Shown piece by piece: positions 1 through 7,204 of a stretch of DNA of 28,193 nt. The translations under genes were made by a program, and so were the position numbers. Numbering within the stretch: position 1 is the stretch's first letter; each line of letters starts with the position of its first letter. The notes beneath the pieces were generated by a model. That model saw nothing but the letters and a program-made list of their open reading frames with translations, did not search any database and was not told the DNA's origin. The DNA is from Clostridia bacterium (GTDB lineage Bacteria > Bacillota > Clostridia > Christensenellales > Aristaeellaceae): the NCBI GenBank assembly GCA_016296675.1, contig JAEDIV010000009.1, positions 1 through 28,193 of the forward strand, read 5' to 3'.

Positions 1-51
1 AGGAAGTGCGCTCCCTCTCCATACCTCTCCCGGAGGTTTGTTGATGATCTG

Positions 52-82
52 AGGCAGAAAGATGTTTGATATCTTTCTGCCT
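52..82 (+). terminator. Hairpin, probable terminator of a gene entering from the left
   Basis: A perfect 12-bp stem (52-63 with 71-82) encloses a 7-base loop. On the plus strand it is followed by a T-rich run (83-93), while the minus-strand side has no T-run. It therefore fits best as terminator of a plus-strand gene whose end lies at or before base 1. Stop codons at 42-44 and 50-52 could end that gene, but I cannot tell which frame is real. It may also act against minus-strand transcription leaving uppP, whose stop codon is only a few bases away. Confidence 0.6.
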
Positions 83-88
83 GTTTCT

Positions 89-907
89 TTATTTGATCAG
101 ATCCATGATGAGGATTACAGCGCCCAGAATTCCGACATATACGCTGAATACGCGAAGGCGGATTTTGCGGATCATGTAGAGCATGAATTTGATGGCGATG
201 AGGCCGGAGATGAAAGCGACCAGAATGCCCGCGATGACAGGGCCGATGGAATGGGTCAAAACAGACGCGGTGGCGCCCTCAAGGTCGAGAATGTCGAGAA
301 GCACTGCGCCCAATATGGCGGGGATGGACATCATGAAGGAAAAGTCCGCAACCTTTTTACGGTTAAGGCCGGTTGCAAGACCGCCGGTGATGGTCGAGCC
401 GCTTCTGGAAACGCCTGCAAACGTTCCGATGCACTGCATAAGGCCCATGGCGAGAGCGTCTTTGCACTTGACGTTTTTGTGGGTGGACTTTGCTGCGGCG
501 CGGTACTGGGCGAATTTGTCCGCGAGGAAGAGGAAAATGGCCGTCAGGAAGAACATCCACGGAAGGAGCGTTCTTGCATTGGCGTCCAGCGTATCTTCGA
601 TGCCCGTAACCTTTAAAGCCAGGGCGTAGATAACGGTCGGGACGGTTGCGACGACAAGCCATTTGAAATCGGACGCAATGGGATGTTTGATCATCTCGAT
701 GATGTTTTTTCTGTACATGATAAGAACCGCCAGGAGCGTTCCCACGTGCAGAAGAATGGTGAACAGCTGAAGCGAGCCGCCTTCAAGGTTGACGTTCAGC
801 CATTCGTTTAAAATCATGATGTGGCCGGAGGAGCTGACCGGAAGAAATTCCGTGAGCCCCTGAAAAAGGCCGATGAGTATGGCACTCAGCCAGGAAATGG
901 TTTCCAA
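89..907 (-). CDS. uppP: Undecaprenyl-diphosphate phosphatase UppP/BacA
   Basis: Integral membrane enzyme that removes a phosphate from undecaprenyl pyrophosphate, recycling the lipid carrier of peptidoglycan and other wall polymers. Overproduction of this family gives bacitracin resistance. The 272-residue product is normal length and very hydrophobic. The first family signature lies near residues 14-28 (GLTEFLPVSSSGH) and the second near 166-176 (GVSRSGSTITG), both intact. The start is TTG at 905-907. It is chosen because a GGGAGG ribosome binding site sits 8 bases upstream and because the family signature follows after the usual short N-terminus; no ATG lies in that position. The gene lies downstream of leuS in the same direction but behind a terminator-like hairpin, so it probably has its own promoter in 910-1078, though I see no convincing -35/-10 pair there. 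Confidence 0.96.
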   Translation of the reverse strand: METISWLSAILIGLFQGLTEFLPVSSSGHIMILNEWLNVNLEGGSLQLFTILLHVGTLLAVLIMYRKNIIEMIKHPIASDFKWLVVATVPTVIYALALKVTGIEDTLDANARTLLPWMFFLTAIFLFLADKFAQYRAAAKSTHKNVKCKDALAMGLMQCIGTFAGVSRSGSTITGGLATGLNRKKVADFSFMMSIPAILGAVLLDILDLEGATASVLTHSIGPVIAGILVAFISGLIAIKFMLYMIRKIRLRVFSVYVGILGAVILIMDLIK

Positions 908-1078
908 TTTGCAGCCCTCCCGATCGGTTTTTTATAGCAGCATCGGCGGGAGCGCCCCGCCTAATGTCAAATTGTAGGGGACGGGTTTCCCGTCCCGCGC
1001 AGGAAGTGTTACATACTTAGTGATGCGCTGACTCTAGCCCGCCGTAAGCCGAGGTTTTTCTGTCACAGACAAATTTAT
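908..1078. other. leuS-uppP intergenic region with two GC-rich palindromes
   Basis: No gene is seen here. Two inverted repeats stand out: GGCGGG/CCCGCC with a 5-base loop (945-961) and a perfect GGGACGGG/CCCGTCCC with a TTT loop (978-996). On the minus strand, TTGACA (970-965) and TATAAA are present but about 28 bases apart, too far for a standard promoter. The region must contain the uppP promoter if the leuS terminator works. Confidence 0.5.
978..996. repeat. Short perfect palindrome, possibly a dispersed REP-like unit
   Basis: GGGACGGG-TTT-CCCGTCCC forms an 8-bp all-perfect stem with a 3-base loop, embedded in a GTAGGGG context. Only one copy is present in this window, so calling it a repeat family member is inference from its compact REP-like form. 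Confidence 0.3.
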
Positions 1079-1108
1079 GCGAAAGGCGAAACATTTATCG
1101 CCTTTCGC
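1079..1108 (-). terminator. Terminator-like hairpin after leuS
   Basis: A perfect 11-bp stem (1079-1089 with 1098-1108) with an 8-base loop lies 13 bases past the leuS stop codon. On the minus strand it is followed by ATAAATTTGT, a modest T-tract, so termination may be partial. Confidence 0.6.
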
Positions 1109-1121
1109 AATTGATTTTGAA

Positions 1122-3536
1122 TTAGATAACGGCGTTTAAAAGTCTTCCGGGAACGTAGACGAGCTTCTTGGGGCTGTTCGTTCCGAGAATGCGGAGGGCT
1201 TCTTCATTTGCGAGGAAGTATTCCGCGGCATTGTCGCGGGTGAGGGTCGAGGGAACCATCATCTTGCCGCGAACCTTGCCGTTGACCTGAACGGCGATTT
1301 CGATCTCGTCCTTGACCAGCGCCTTTTCGTCGACCTTCGGCCACGGTGCGCGGACAAGCGCTTCGCCGAATGCACACAGCTCGTTCATTTCTTCGGTGAT
1401 GTGGGGAGCGACGGGGTTCAACAGCTGAATCAGGATCTTGACTTCGCCACGGGTTACATGGCCCTTGGCGTACATCTGGTTGACCAGCGTCATCATCGCA
1501 GCGATGGCGGTGTTGAACTTCATGCGTTCATAGTCTTCGGAAACCTTCTTGATGCAGGTGTGGACATCAAACGCCATGTCCTTCGATACGCCTTCATCGG
1601 TGGTCATGATATCCATGAGCTTCCATACGCGCTCAAGGAAGCGGCGGCATCCGCGCGCGCCGTCGGTCTGCCACGGAATGGCCTGATCGAACGCGCCCAT
1701 GAACATTTCATACAGGCGGAATGCGTCTGCGCCGAGCTCGTCCACGACGTCGTCGGGATTGATGACGTTGCCGCGGGACTTACTCATCTTCTCGCCGTCG
1801 GTACCCAGGATCATGCCCTGCGCGGTGCGCTTCATGTAGGGTTCGGGCGTGTTGACGACGCCAATGTCGTAGAGGAAGCGATGCCAGAAGCGGGAATAGA
1901 GAAGATGGCGGGTGACATGCTCCATGCCGCCGTTGTACCAGTCAACGGGCATCCAGTAGTTGAGCTCCTCGGGATCGGCAAAGGCGTTATCGTTGTGCGG
2001 ATCGCAGTAGCGCAGGAAGTACCAGCTGGAGCCGGCCCACTGGGGCATGGTGTCGGTTTCTCTCTCGGCTGCGCCGCCGCACTTGGGGCAGGTGCACTTT
2101 ACAAAGCTTTCGATGTGCGCAAGCGGGCTCTTGCCGTCGGAGCCGGGACGGAAGTCCTCAACTTCGGGAAGCTCGAGGGGAAGCTCCTCATAGGGAACAG
2201 CGACCACGCCGCACTTGGGGCAGTGAATGAGCGGGATGGGCTCGCCCCAGTATCTCTGGCGGTTGAACGCCCAGTCCTTCATCTTGTACTGAACGCCGGG
2301 CTTTCCGAAGCCTTTCTTTTCGATTTCTTCCAGAACTCTTGCGATGGAGTCCTTCTTGTTGGTGTAGCCGTTTAAGAAGTCAGAGTTGACCATTTCGCCG
2401 TCGCCGGTGTAGGCTTCCTTCTCAATATCGCCGCCTTTGATGACTTCGATGATTTCGATGCCGAACTTCTTGGCAAATTCCCAGTCTCTCTGATCGTGCG
2501 CGGGAACGGCCATGATCGCGCCGGTGCCGTAGCCCATCATGACATAGTCGGAGATAAAGATGGGAACCACTTTGCCGGTTAAGGGGTTGATGGTGGAGAG
2601 GCCTTCGATCTTGAGACCGGTCTTGTCCTTTACAAGCTGGGTGCGCTCAAACTCGGTCTTCTTGGCGCATTCTTCGCGGTAGGCGATGATTGCATCCATG
2701 TTGGAGATCTTGTCGGCATATTTGTCGATCAAGGGGTGTTCGGGGGCCATAACCATGAAGGTTACGCCGAAGAGGGTATCCGGGCGGGTGGTGTAGATTT
2801 CGATGGATTCGTCAATGCCGTTGAGCGCAAATTTCACAAACGCGCCGGTGCTCTTGCCGATCCAGTTGATCTGCTGCTGCTTGATGTTTTCCGGATAGTC
2901 TACGGATTCGAGGCCTTCCAGAAGCTTGTCGGCATACTTGGTGATGCGCAGATACCAAACGTCCTTGGGAAGCTGAACGACGTCGCCATGGCAGATGTCG
3001 CACTTGCCGCCCTGGCTGTCCTCGTTGGAGAGAACGACCTTGCAGGAGGGGCAGTAGTTGACGAGGGTCTTGTCGCGGAAAACCATGCCGTTCTCAAAGA
3101 GCTTCAAAAAGATCCACTGGGTCCACTTATAGTATTTGGGATCGGTGGTGTCGATTTCTCTGGAATAGTCGAAGGAGAAACCGAGGCGCTTGAGCTGCGT
3201 ACGGAAATGGTCGATGTTGGTCTTGGTAACGATGGCGGGATGGATGTTGTTTTTGATGGCGAAGTTTTCGGTCGGAAGGCCGAACGCGTCATAGCCGATG
3301 GGGAACAGGACGTTGTAGCCCTCCATGCGGCGCTTGCGGGCGATGATGTCCATGGCCGTGTTGGAGCGCGGATGGCCTACGTGAAGGCCTGCGCCGGAGG
3401 GATAGGGGAACTCAATCAGGGTGTAGAATTTGGGCATGTCGTGGGATTTAAGCGCGTTTAGGCAGCCGGTCTTATCCCAATGATCCTGCCATTTTTTTTC
3501 GATGGTCTTCGGATTGTACTCGGGGTACTTGCTCAT
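1122..3536 (-). CDS. leuS: Leucyl-tRNA synthetase
   Basis: Class I aminoacyl-tRNA synthetase charging tRNA-Leu in the cytoplasm. The 804-residue product is a normal bacterial LeuRS. The HIGH-type motif is HVGH at residues 52-55 and the KMSKS loop is at 583-587. A CPSC...CDIC zinc module is near residues 156-178, the CP1 editing domain with its TTRPDT motif follows, and a second cysteine-rich CPKCG insert sits before the KMSKS loop. The reading frame runs on upstream to a GTG at about 3602, but that lies inside the conserved T-box element. The ATG at 3534-3536 gives the standard family N-terminus (MSKYPEYNPKTIEKKW) and has a GAGAAGAGA ribosome binding site. Expression should respond to uncharged tRNA-Leu through the T-box leader upstream. 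Confidence 0.98.
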   Translation of the reverse strand: MSKYPEYNPKTIEKKWQDHWDKTGCLNALKSHDMPKFYTLIEFPYPSGAGLHVGHPRSNTAMDIIARKRRMEGYNVLFPIGYDAFGLPTENFAIKNNIHPAIVTKTNIDHFRTQLKRLGFSFDYSREIDTTDPKYYKWTQWIFLKLFENGMVFRDKTLVNYCPSCKVVLSNEDSQGGKCDICHGDVVQLPKDVWYLRITKYADKLLEGLESVDYPENIKQQQINWIGKSTGAFVKFALNGIDESIEIYTTRPDTLFGVTFMVMAPEHPLIDKYADKISNMDAIIAYREECAKKTEFERTQLVKDKTGLKIEGLSTINPLTGKVVPIFISDYVMMGYGTGAIMAVPAHDQRDWEFAKKFGIEIIEVIKGGDIEKEAYTGDGEMVNSDFLNGYTNKKDSIARVLEEIEKKGFGKPGVQYKMKDWAFNRQRYWGEPIPLIHCPKCGVVAVPYEELPLELPEVEDFRPGSDGKSPLAHIESFVKCTCPKCGGAAERETDTMPQWAGSSWYFLRYCDPHNDNAFADPEELNYWMPVDWYNGGMEHVTRHLLYSRFWHRFLYDIGVVNTPEPYMKRTAQGMILGTDGEKMSKSRGNVINPDDVVDELGADAFRLYEMFMGAFDQAIPWQTDGARGCRRFLERVWKLMDIMTTDEGVSKDMAFDVHTCIKKVSEDYERMKFNTAIAAMMTLVNQMYAKGHVTRGEVKILIQLLNPVAPHITEEMNELCAFGEALVRAPWPKVDEKALVKDEIEIAVQVNGKVRGKMMVPSTLTRDNAAEYFLANEEALRILGTNSPKKLVYVPGRLLNAVI

Positions 3537-3539
3537 CTG

Positions 3540-3776
3540 AAATCTCTTCTCTCTATAAAAATATAAGCGCATCCCCGCCTGAAGAGACGTGAAAAAATTC
3601 ACGCGGTACCACTCTTCTTGATCCGGCAGGATCCGCCTTGATTGCCCTATATCGCTGGCGAGCGCCCGCGCATGCGGAATTCTCCGGAACGAGTTCAGCG
3701 TCCGGCGGCGCCGCCTTGCACCAAACGGCGGCTCTCTGTTGCTCGCTTAAAACGCTTACTGCTTTCCATCACAGAT
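3540..3776 (-). promoter_or_regulatory. T-box leader (tRNA-Leu responsive) upstream of leuS
   Basis: The conserved T-box core AGAGTGGTACCGCG is present on the minus strand at 3615-3602. Its UGGU would pair with the ACCA end of tRNA-Leu. Upstream, the Stem I region carries a GC-rich helix with GGTGCAAG (3722-3715) and a GAACTC segment whose CTC (3693-3691) is a leucine specifier codon in the expected position. After the T-box comes a small hairpin CGTGAA/TTCACG. A later TCTCTTC (3588-3582) can pair with GAAGAGA (3550-3544), which overlaps the leuS ribosome binding site. No long U-run follows, which points to control of translation initiation as an alternative to transcription termination. Confidence 0.88.
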
Positions 3777-3782
3777 GAAACT

Positions 3783-3810
3783 ATTATAGCATGGGAATGA
3801 AAAAATGCAA
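3783..3810 (-). promoter_or_regulatory. Promoter of the leuS T-box transcript
   Basis: On the minus strand TTGCAT (3810-3805) and a perfect TATAAT (3788-3783) are separated by 16 bases. The transcript would start near 3776, just before the first T-box elements. The spacing and perfect -10 box make this a good sigma-A-type promoter. Confidence 0.75.
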
Positions 3811-3908
3811 GTTATGATTTTGCGTGCATGAAAAGAAAGCGGGAAATGGAACGAATATCGGTGAGAATGCGTCCAAAAAGAAACAGGAAAGAAAAGGAAG
3901 GATCAATT

Positions 3909-4679
3909 ATGAAACCTCATTTCGTTTTAAGGCAGATCCTGATTGCCGCATTGATCATTGCGCTTTTTTCCGTCGGAATCTTAGTGGTTTCGTTTATGAT
4001 GAAGGATGCAAAGCCGGATATCCTTTCTGCCTATGCGTTTGAGGGCGGGGCGGCGGTTGTCTATACATCAGATGGCAGGAGCACGGGCGCAAATTGCCCC
4101 GTTTATGCCCTCGGGGATAAAAAATATCTGGCGCTTTTTGATCCCTTCTGCGAACTTATGTATGACGGCTTGAGAAAAAGCGTCATCATCACCCGAAACG
4201 GCGATGCATGCGAAACTGTTTCCAGTGGAAAAAAAGAAACGCAGCCTTTAGAAATGCTGCCGACTGACGGGATGGAATATGAGTTTTTCGGGGGCGGGAT
4301 TTCGCTTTATCCCTTTGATAAAGGATGGATTTCGACAGTTTTTCTTATGAATCAGGCAGGCGGCCCAGTGCATGAAAGCGTCCGGTTCGGAAATGCCGAG
4401 ATGAGTGCAAAGGAATACAGAGAAGCATTTTCAGATGCGCCTTCACTTGTGTGGGATGAAACAAACGAAGTGTATCTGGATGAATGGGGACAAGCGTATG
4501 AAACGATGAGCACGTACGAAAGCGAAGTGCGGGTGCTTTACAGTGCGGATGAGAAAGATGCGTACGTTTCGTTTTATTTGACGGATCAGCAGTATGAAAG
4601 CCTGATGAAGGACAGGATTTTTGAACTCTGTGATGCGGACGGCGGCAGGATGAGTGCGCTTTTCTGGATAAAAGAATAA
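3909..4679 (+). CDS. Membrane-anchored exported protein, unknown family
   Basis: Not recognised. The 256-residue product has a short basic start, one hydrophobic segment at about residues 8-31 and a long polar remainder, so it is probably a signal-anchored protein exposed outside the cell. The exported part is rich in aromatic and acidic residues with alternating hydrophobic pattern, suggesting beta structure, and has three cysteines. An upstream in-frame ATG at 3828 would add 27 very basic residues; the ATG at 3909 is preferred because GGAAGG lies 7 bases before it and the membrane segment then sits at the usual place. It is transcribed away from leuS across the 3777-3908 gap, where I find no clear plus-strand promoter. 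The stop codon runs straight into the palindrome at 4679-4704. Confidence 0.75.
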   Translation: MKPHFVLRQILIAALIIALFSVGILVVSFMMKDAKPDILSAYAFEGGAAVVYTSDGRSTGANCPVYALGDKKYLALFDPFCELMYDGLRKSVIITRNGDACETVSSGKKETQPLEMLPTDGMEYEFFGGGISLYPFDKGWISTVFLMNQAGGPVHESVRFGNAEMSAKEYREAFSDAPSLVWDETNEVYLDEWGQAYETMSTYESEVRVLYSADEKDAYVSFYLTDQQYESLMKDRIFELCDADGGRMSALFWIKE

Positions 4680-4704
4680 ATAAACAGACTAAAGTCTGTT
4701 TATT
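4679..4704. repeat. Palindromic repeat, copy 1
   Basis: AATAAACAGAC and GTCTGTTTATT form an 11-bp perfect stem around a TAAA loop. The inner 20 bases (4682-4701) match 18 of 20 bases of a second copy at 12729-12748. It could fold in RNA from either strand but has no T-run on the plus strand, so it is a weak terminator candidate. Confidence 0.6.
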
Positions 4705-4889
4705 GGCGCGGCAGGGGCATTGTTTCCGTTGTTTTGCATTTCCTGATTCGAAAAGCCTTCGTTTTTTTTGTGACGGAATACTTTTTCTTGCAAGGTCTAT
4801 ACAGAAATTCATGGTAGCGCATGCCTGTTATCCCAAGAAGATACAGGGCGTGATGAAAGTAAAATATTACAAAAGTAATACAAAAATAT
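4705..4889. other. Intergenic region upstream of the small membrane protein gene
   Basis: No gene is seen. The stretch holds a CGAA/TTCG mini-hairpin followed by eight T (about 4751-4772) that might act as a weak plus-strand terminator for the preceding gene. AT-rich inverted repeats begin near 4862, just ahead of the promoter. Confidence 0.4.
4865..4880. promoter_or_regulatory. Candidate operator, perfect inverted repeat
   Basis: TATTAC-AAAA-GTAATA is a perfect 16-base palindrome placed just upstream of the -35 box. A third half-site, GTAATA at 4900-4905, lies between the -35 and -10 boxes, and AAATATTAC (4862-4870) and GTAATATTT (4901-4909 region) also mirror each other. A dimeric DNA-binding regulator at these sites would block RNA polymerase. 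No regulator gene is adjacent. Confidence 0.4.
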
Positions 4890-4918
4890 TTGACATTCTG
4901 TAATATTTGGTGTATACT
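4890..4918 (+). promoter_or_regulatory. Strong sigma-A-type promoter
   Basis: Perfect TTGACA (4890-4895), a 17-base spacer and TATACT (4913-4918). The predicted start of transcription, near 4925, falls on an ATG that opens an 11-codon frame (4925-4960), ending 13 bases before the start of the small membrane protein gene. Confidence 0.85.
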
Positions 4919-4973
4919 GTCATCATGAATAAACGATGGGCGGAAAGCCTGTTTTCTTAGGAGGCACATGATT

Positions 4974-5249
4974 ATGAGCAAGGAGAAAAACGTTCGCAAG
5001 ATTTCCTTTTTCAATTGGGTAATCACCCTGATTTTTTCCGCTATTCCCGGCGTAAACCTTCTTTTCTTTATCGGCAGCAGCATGTTTGCGCGCAACCCCT
5101 CCAAGCGCACCTTTGCGGTGGCGGCGCTTGTGCTTACGCTGATTGTGCTGATCGCGCTTTGCGTGGGCGTAATCTTCTTCGGAAATGAAATCGTCGAATG
5201 GGCGGAAAAGGTGCTTGCGGAAGCGGAAAAGACCACGCCCGTTGTATAA
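4974..5249 (+). CDS. Small two-helix membrane protein, unknown function
   Basis: Not recognised. The 91-residue product has two hydrophobic segments (about residues 11-33 and 46-70), a basic loop between them (ARNPSKRT), and a short acidic C-terminal tail. Two in-frame ATG codons exist, at 4968 and 4974. AGGAGG ends only 3 bases before the first and 9 before the second, so the second is the likely start. It is a single-gene unit under the strong promoter at 4890-4918, possibly repressed through the palindromic sites there. Its stop codon lies 8 bases from the stop codon of the convergent caspase-like gene, with no terminator between them. Confidence 0.8.
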   Translation: MSKEKNVRKISFFNWVITLIFSAIPGVNLLFFIGSSMFARNPSKRTFAVAALVLTLIVLIALCVGVIFFGNEIVEWAEKVLAEAEKTTPVV

Positions 5250-5257
5250 TTTATCAA

Positions 5258-7195
5258 TTATCTCATAATGACAAATGAATCGCCGTGCGGCCAGACCTGA
5301 ACCGTCTGACGCGCGGTTGATTTATTTAAAAAGCTCATGGTACGCTTCATGGTGTAAAGCCAGGCCTCGTGAAGGGAGATTTGACGGTTGTTGTCAAAAT
5401 CGGCCTTCAGAGTGCCTTTTTTGTCTTTTATGAGGTTCCAGCCGAGGCCTTCTGCGAGCGAGCGGGCAAAGACGGTGGACATATTCTGCTCGGTTGCAGG
5501 CGAGGAAGAGGCGATGCGGTAGCTGTTCTGGCTGGCGGAGGAGGAAACGAGAAGCTTGTATTTGTTTAGGGCAAAGGCGCTCTTTCCGGTGCTTTCGCCG
5601 GTAAACTGGCTGATCATTGCCGATGCAAAGGCGCTTTCTCCGGTTTCGCCGGGCAGAAATGCGCCGCTTTGGCAGCAATCGATGATGACAATCACAGTTC
5701 CGGGAATTTTTCTGAGCGCGCCTTCCAGCTCCATTGCGGTCACTTTCTGTTCGTGGCGCATTTCAAGCCAGGCAGTGCCTGCCGTTATGCCGCCGTGGCA
5801 GTTGATGTAAAAAAGCGATACGTCGTCTGCGGATGCGCCTTTAAAGGATTCCTGAATCGATTGAAACAGTTCGTCCTTTGTAAGATCCAGGCGCATGCTG
5901 GTAAGATAGCCGTCGCCGTCTTTGAAACGGCTGAGCGCGTCGGCCATGCCCTGAGTGGTATTGATGCATCCGGTACGCTCGCGCTCGTTTTCATACGTCG
6001 CAATGCCGACAGCCAGCGCGCGGTAAACGGGCTCGGGTTCCTTGACAGTGACATGAATTTCGTCTGTGAATGCGCCTTCCTGCGTTTTGATGGTTACGAC
6101 GGCTTCTCCCGGAACAAGGCCGGTCAGCTGCCCGTTTTCGCCGATGCTTATTACGGAAGGATCGGAAACAGAGAAGGACACCGCCTGATTTCCGGCGTAC
6201 GGCGGAAGCACCGAATAGGCAGGACGGATGAATTCACCGACATGCAGATCAATGGACGGAGCTAAGAATTCAACGCCCGTGACCTGCGCTCTGAGCACCG
6301 TAACGGGAACGGAGACGGAATTTCCCCAAAGGTCCCGGATGACGAGCGCGCTTTCGCCTTCGCCTGTCGCTGCGACGACGCCTTTTTCTGTTACAGTGAA
6401 TACGTTTTCATTTTCGGATGTAAGGATATAGCCGCCCAAAGCAAGGTCAAGCCGCGTCCATTCGCCGCTCACAAGGCGTATGGGCGCAAATTCCGTATCC
6501 GGCGAAATAACCGGAGAATCGGAGGCGATTACACTGCTTGAAAGCACATAGGAGCCCGTTTCGTCGCCTTTCCCTGAGACGCGGATAAAGATGCTTTCGC
6601 CTTCTTTAAGGGATAGAAATGCGCTTGTGCTGTCGAGATTCCGATAGCCGGTGAAGAGCGGAGCGCCGTTTTCCGAAAACACGAGAAGATCCGGCGCAAT
6701 GCCTTTTTTGATGGCGGCGGTTAAGCGGATGAGAAGAGATTCATCCGCTTTTGCTGTGTAGGCGTAATAATGCACGTCGTATGCGCGCGTGAGGGTGCGG
6801 TTCATGGAAGACGTCATTTCGATGGCGGAAAACAGATTTCTTCCGTGCGCTGCGCGCATGATTTCAAAGGTGAAGGGGGCGCAGGAGGAAAGGGTGAAAC
6901 GGATTTCAACATCTTTGGGCATGCTGATGGACAGGGGAAGCGTTCCGGATGCGATTTCTTCGCCCGCAAGGGAAACGGAGGCGTATACTTCCTCTTCGCA
7001 GTACGCGTAGAGGATATAGTTTCCCGAAATCGATGTTTCGGCGATCAGGCTTGTTGTGCCTGCCTGCGCATCCAGCCTTTCGTTCAGGGGCATGCGGAAA
7101 TCGTTTGTTTCAGACACGCAAACGCCTGCACCCGTCCAAACGGACAGGAGCAGGCACAAAAAAGCGTATATAAGCTTTTTCACGTTTGCGTACAT
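5258..7195 (-). CDS. Secreted caspase-like protease with Ig-like domains
   Basis: A clan CD cysteine peptidase of the caspase/metacaspase (C14) type, 645 residues. Residues 1-28 form a signal peptide. About 125-225 resembles a pre-peptidase C-terminal (PPC) beta domain. About 236-302 is Ig-like, and 304-386 is a clear bacterial Ig-like Big_2 domain. The peptidase domain starts near 390. The catalytic pair is His467 (NCHGG) and Cys508 in IIDCCQSG, the metacaspase DxCxSG signature. Near the C-terminus residues 599-610 (DFDNNRQISLHE) match a 12-residue EF-hand loop, with acidic or polar ligands at positions 1, 3, 5, 7, 9 and Glu at 12, suggesting calcium dependence. The start has AGAGGA 6 bases upstream, inside the end of the SpoIID-like gene, which ends 9 bases earlier, so the two are co-transcribed. 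The substrate is unknown; metacaspases usually cut after Arg or Lys. Confidence 0.88.
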   Translation of the reverse strand: MYANVKKLIYAFLCLLLSVWTGAGVCVSETNDFRMPLNERLDAQAGTTSLIAETSISGNYILYAYCEEEVYASVSLAGEEIASGTLPLSISMPKDVEIRFTLSSCAPFTFEIMRAAHGRNLFSAIEMTSSMNRTLTRAYDVHYYAYTAKADESLLIRLTAAIKKGIAPDLLVFSENGAPLFTGYRNLDSTSAFLSLKEGESIFIRVSGKGDETGSYVLSSSVIASDSPVISPDTEFAPIRLVSGEWTRLDLALGGYILTSENENVFTVTEKGVVAATGEGESALVIRDLWGNSVSVPVTVLRAQVTGVEFLAPSIDLHVGEFIRPAYSVLPPYAGNQAVSFSVSDPSVISIGENGQLTGLVPGEAVVTIKTQEGAFTDEIHVTVKEPEPVYRALAVGIATYENERERTGCINTTQGMADALSRFKDGDGYLTSMRLDLTKDELFQSIQESFKGASADDVSLFYINCHGGITAGTAWLEMRHEQKVTAMELEGALRKIPGTVIVIIDCCQSGAFLPGETGESAFASAMISQFTGESTGKSAFALNKYKLLVSSSASQNSYRIASSSPATEQNMSTVFARSLAEGLGWNLIKDKKGTLKADFDNNRQISLHEAWLYTMKRTMSFLNKSTARQTVQVWPHGDSFVIMR

Positions 7196-7204
7196 TCGTT
7201 TCCT

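Noticed and set aside
945..961. Terminator formed by GGCGGG/CCCGCC
   Set aside because: Only 6 bp and no T-tract on either strand.
1401..3461. Two plus-strand open frames (324 and 241 codons) opposite leuS
   Set aside because: Antisense shadows of a complete leucyl-tRNA synthetase; no ribosome binding sites or recognisable motifs.
3537..3602. Upstream GTG start for leuS adding 22 residues
   Set aside because: The extension is translated T-box RNA, including the conserved TGGTACCGCG region, and does not match the LeuRS N-terminus.
4679..4704. Intrinsic terminator of the unknown exported protein gene
   Set aside because: The stem is AT-rich and has no T-run behind it on either strand; the second near-identical copy elsewhere favours a repeat.
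7118..7195. Lipoprotein signal for the caspase-like protein
   Set aside because: The signal contains GAGVC, but Val just before Cys does not fit the lipobox; a normal signal peptide is more likely.
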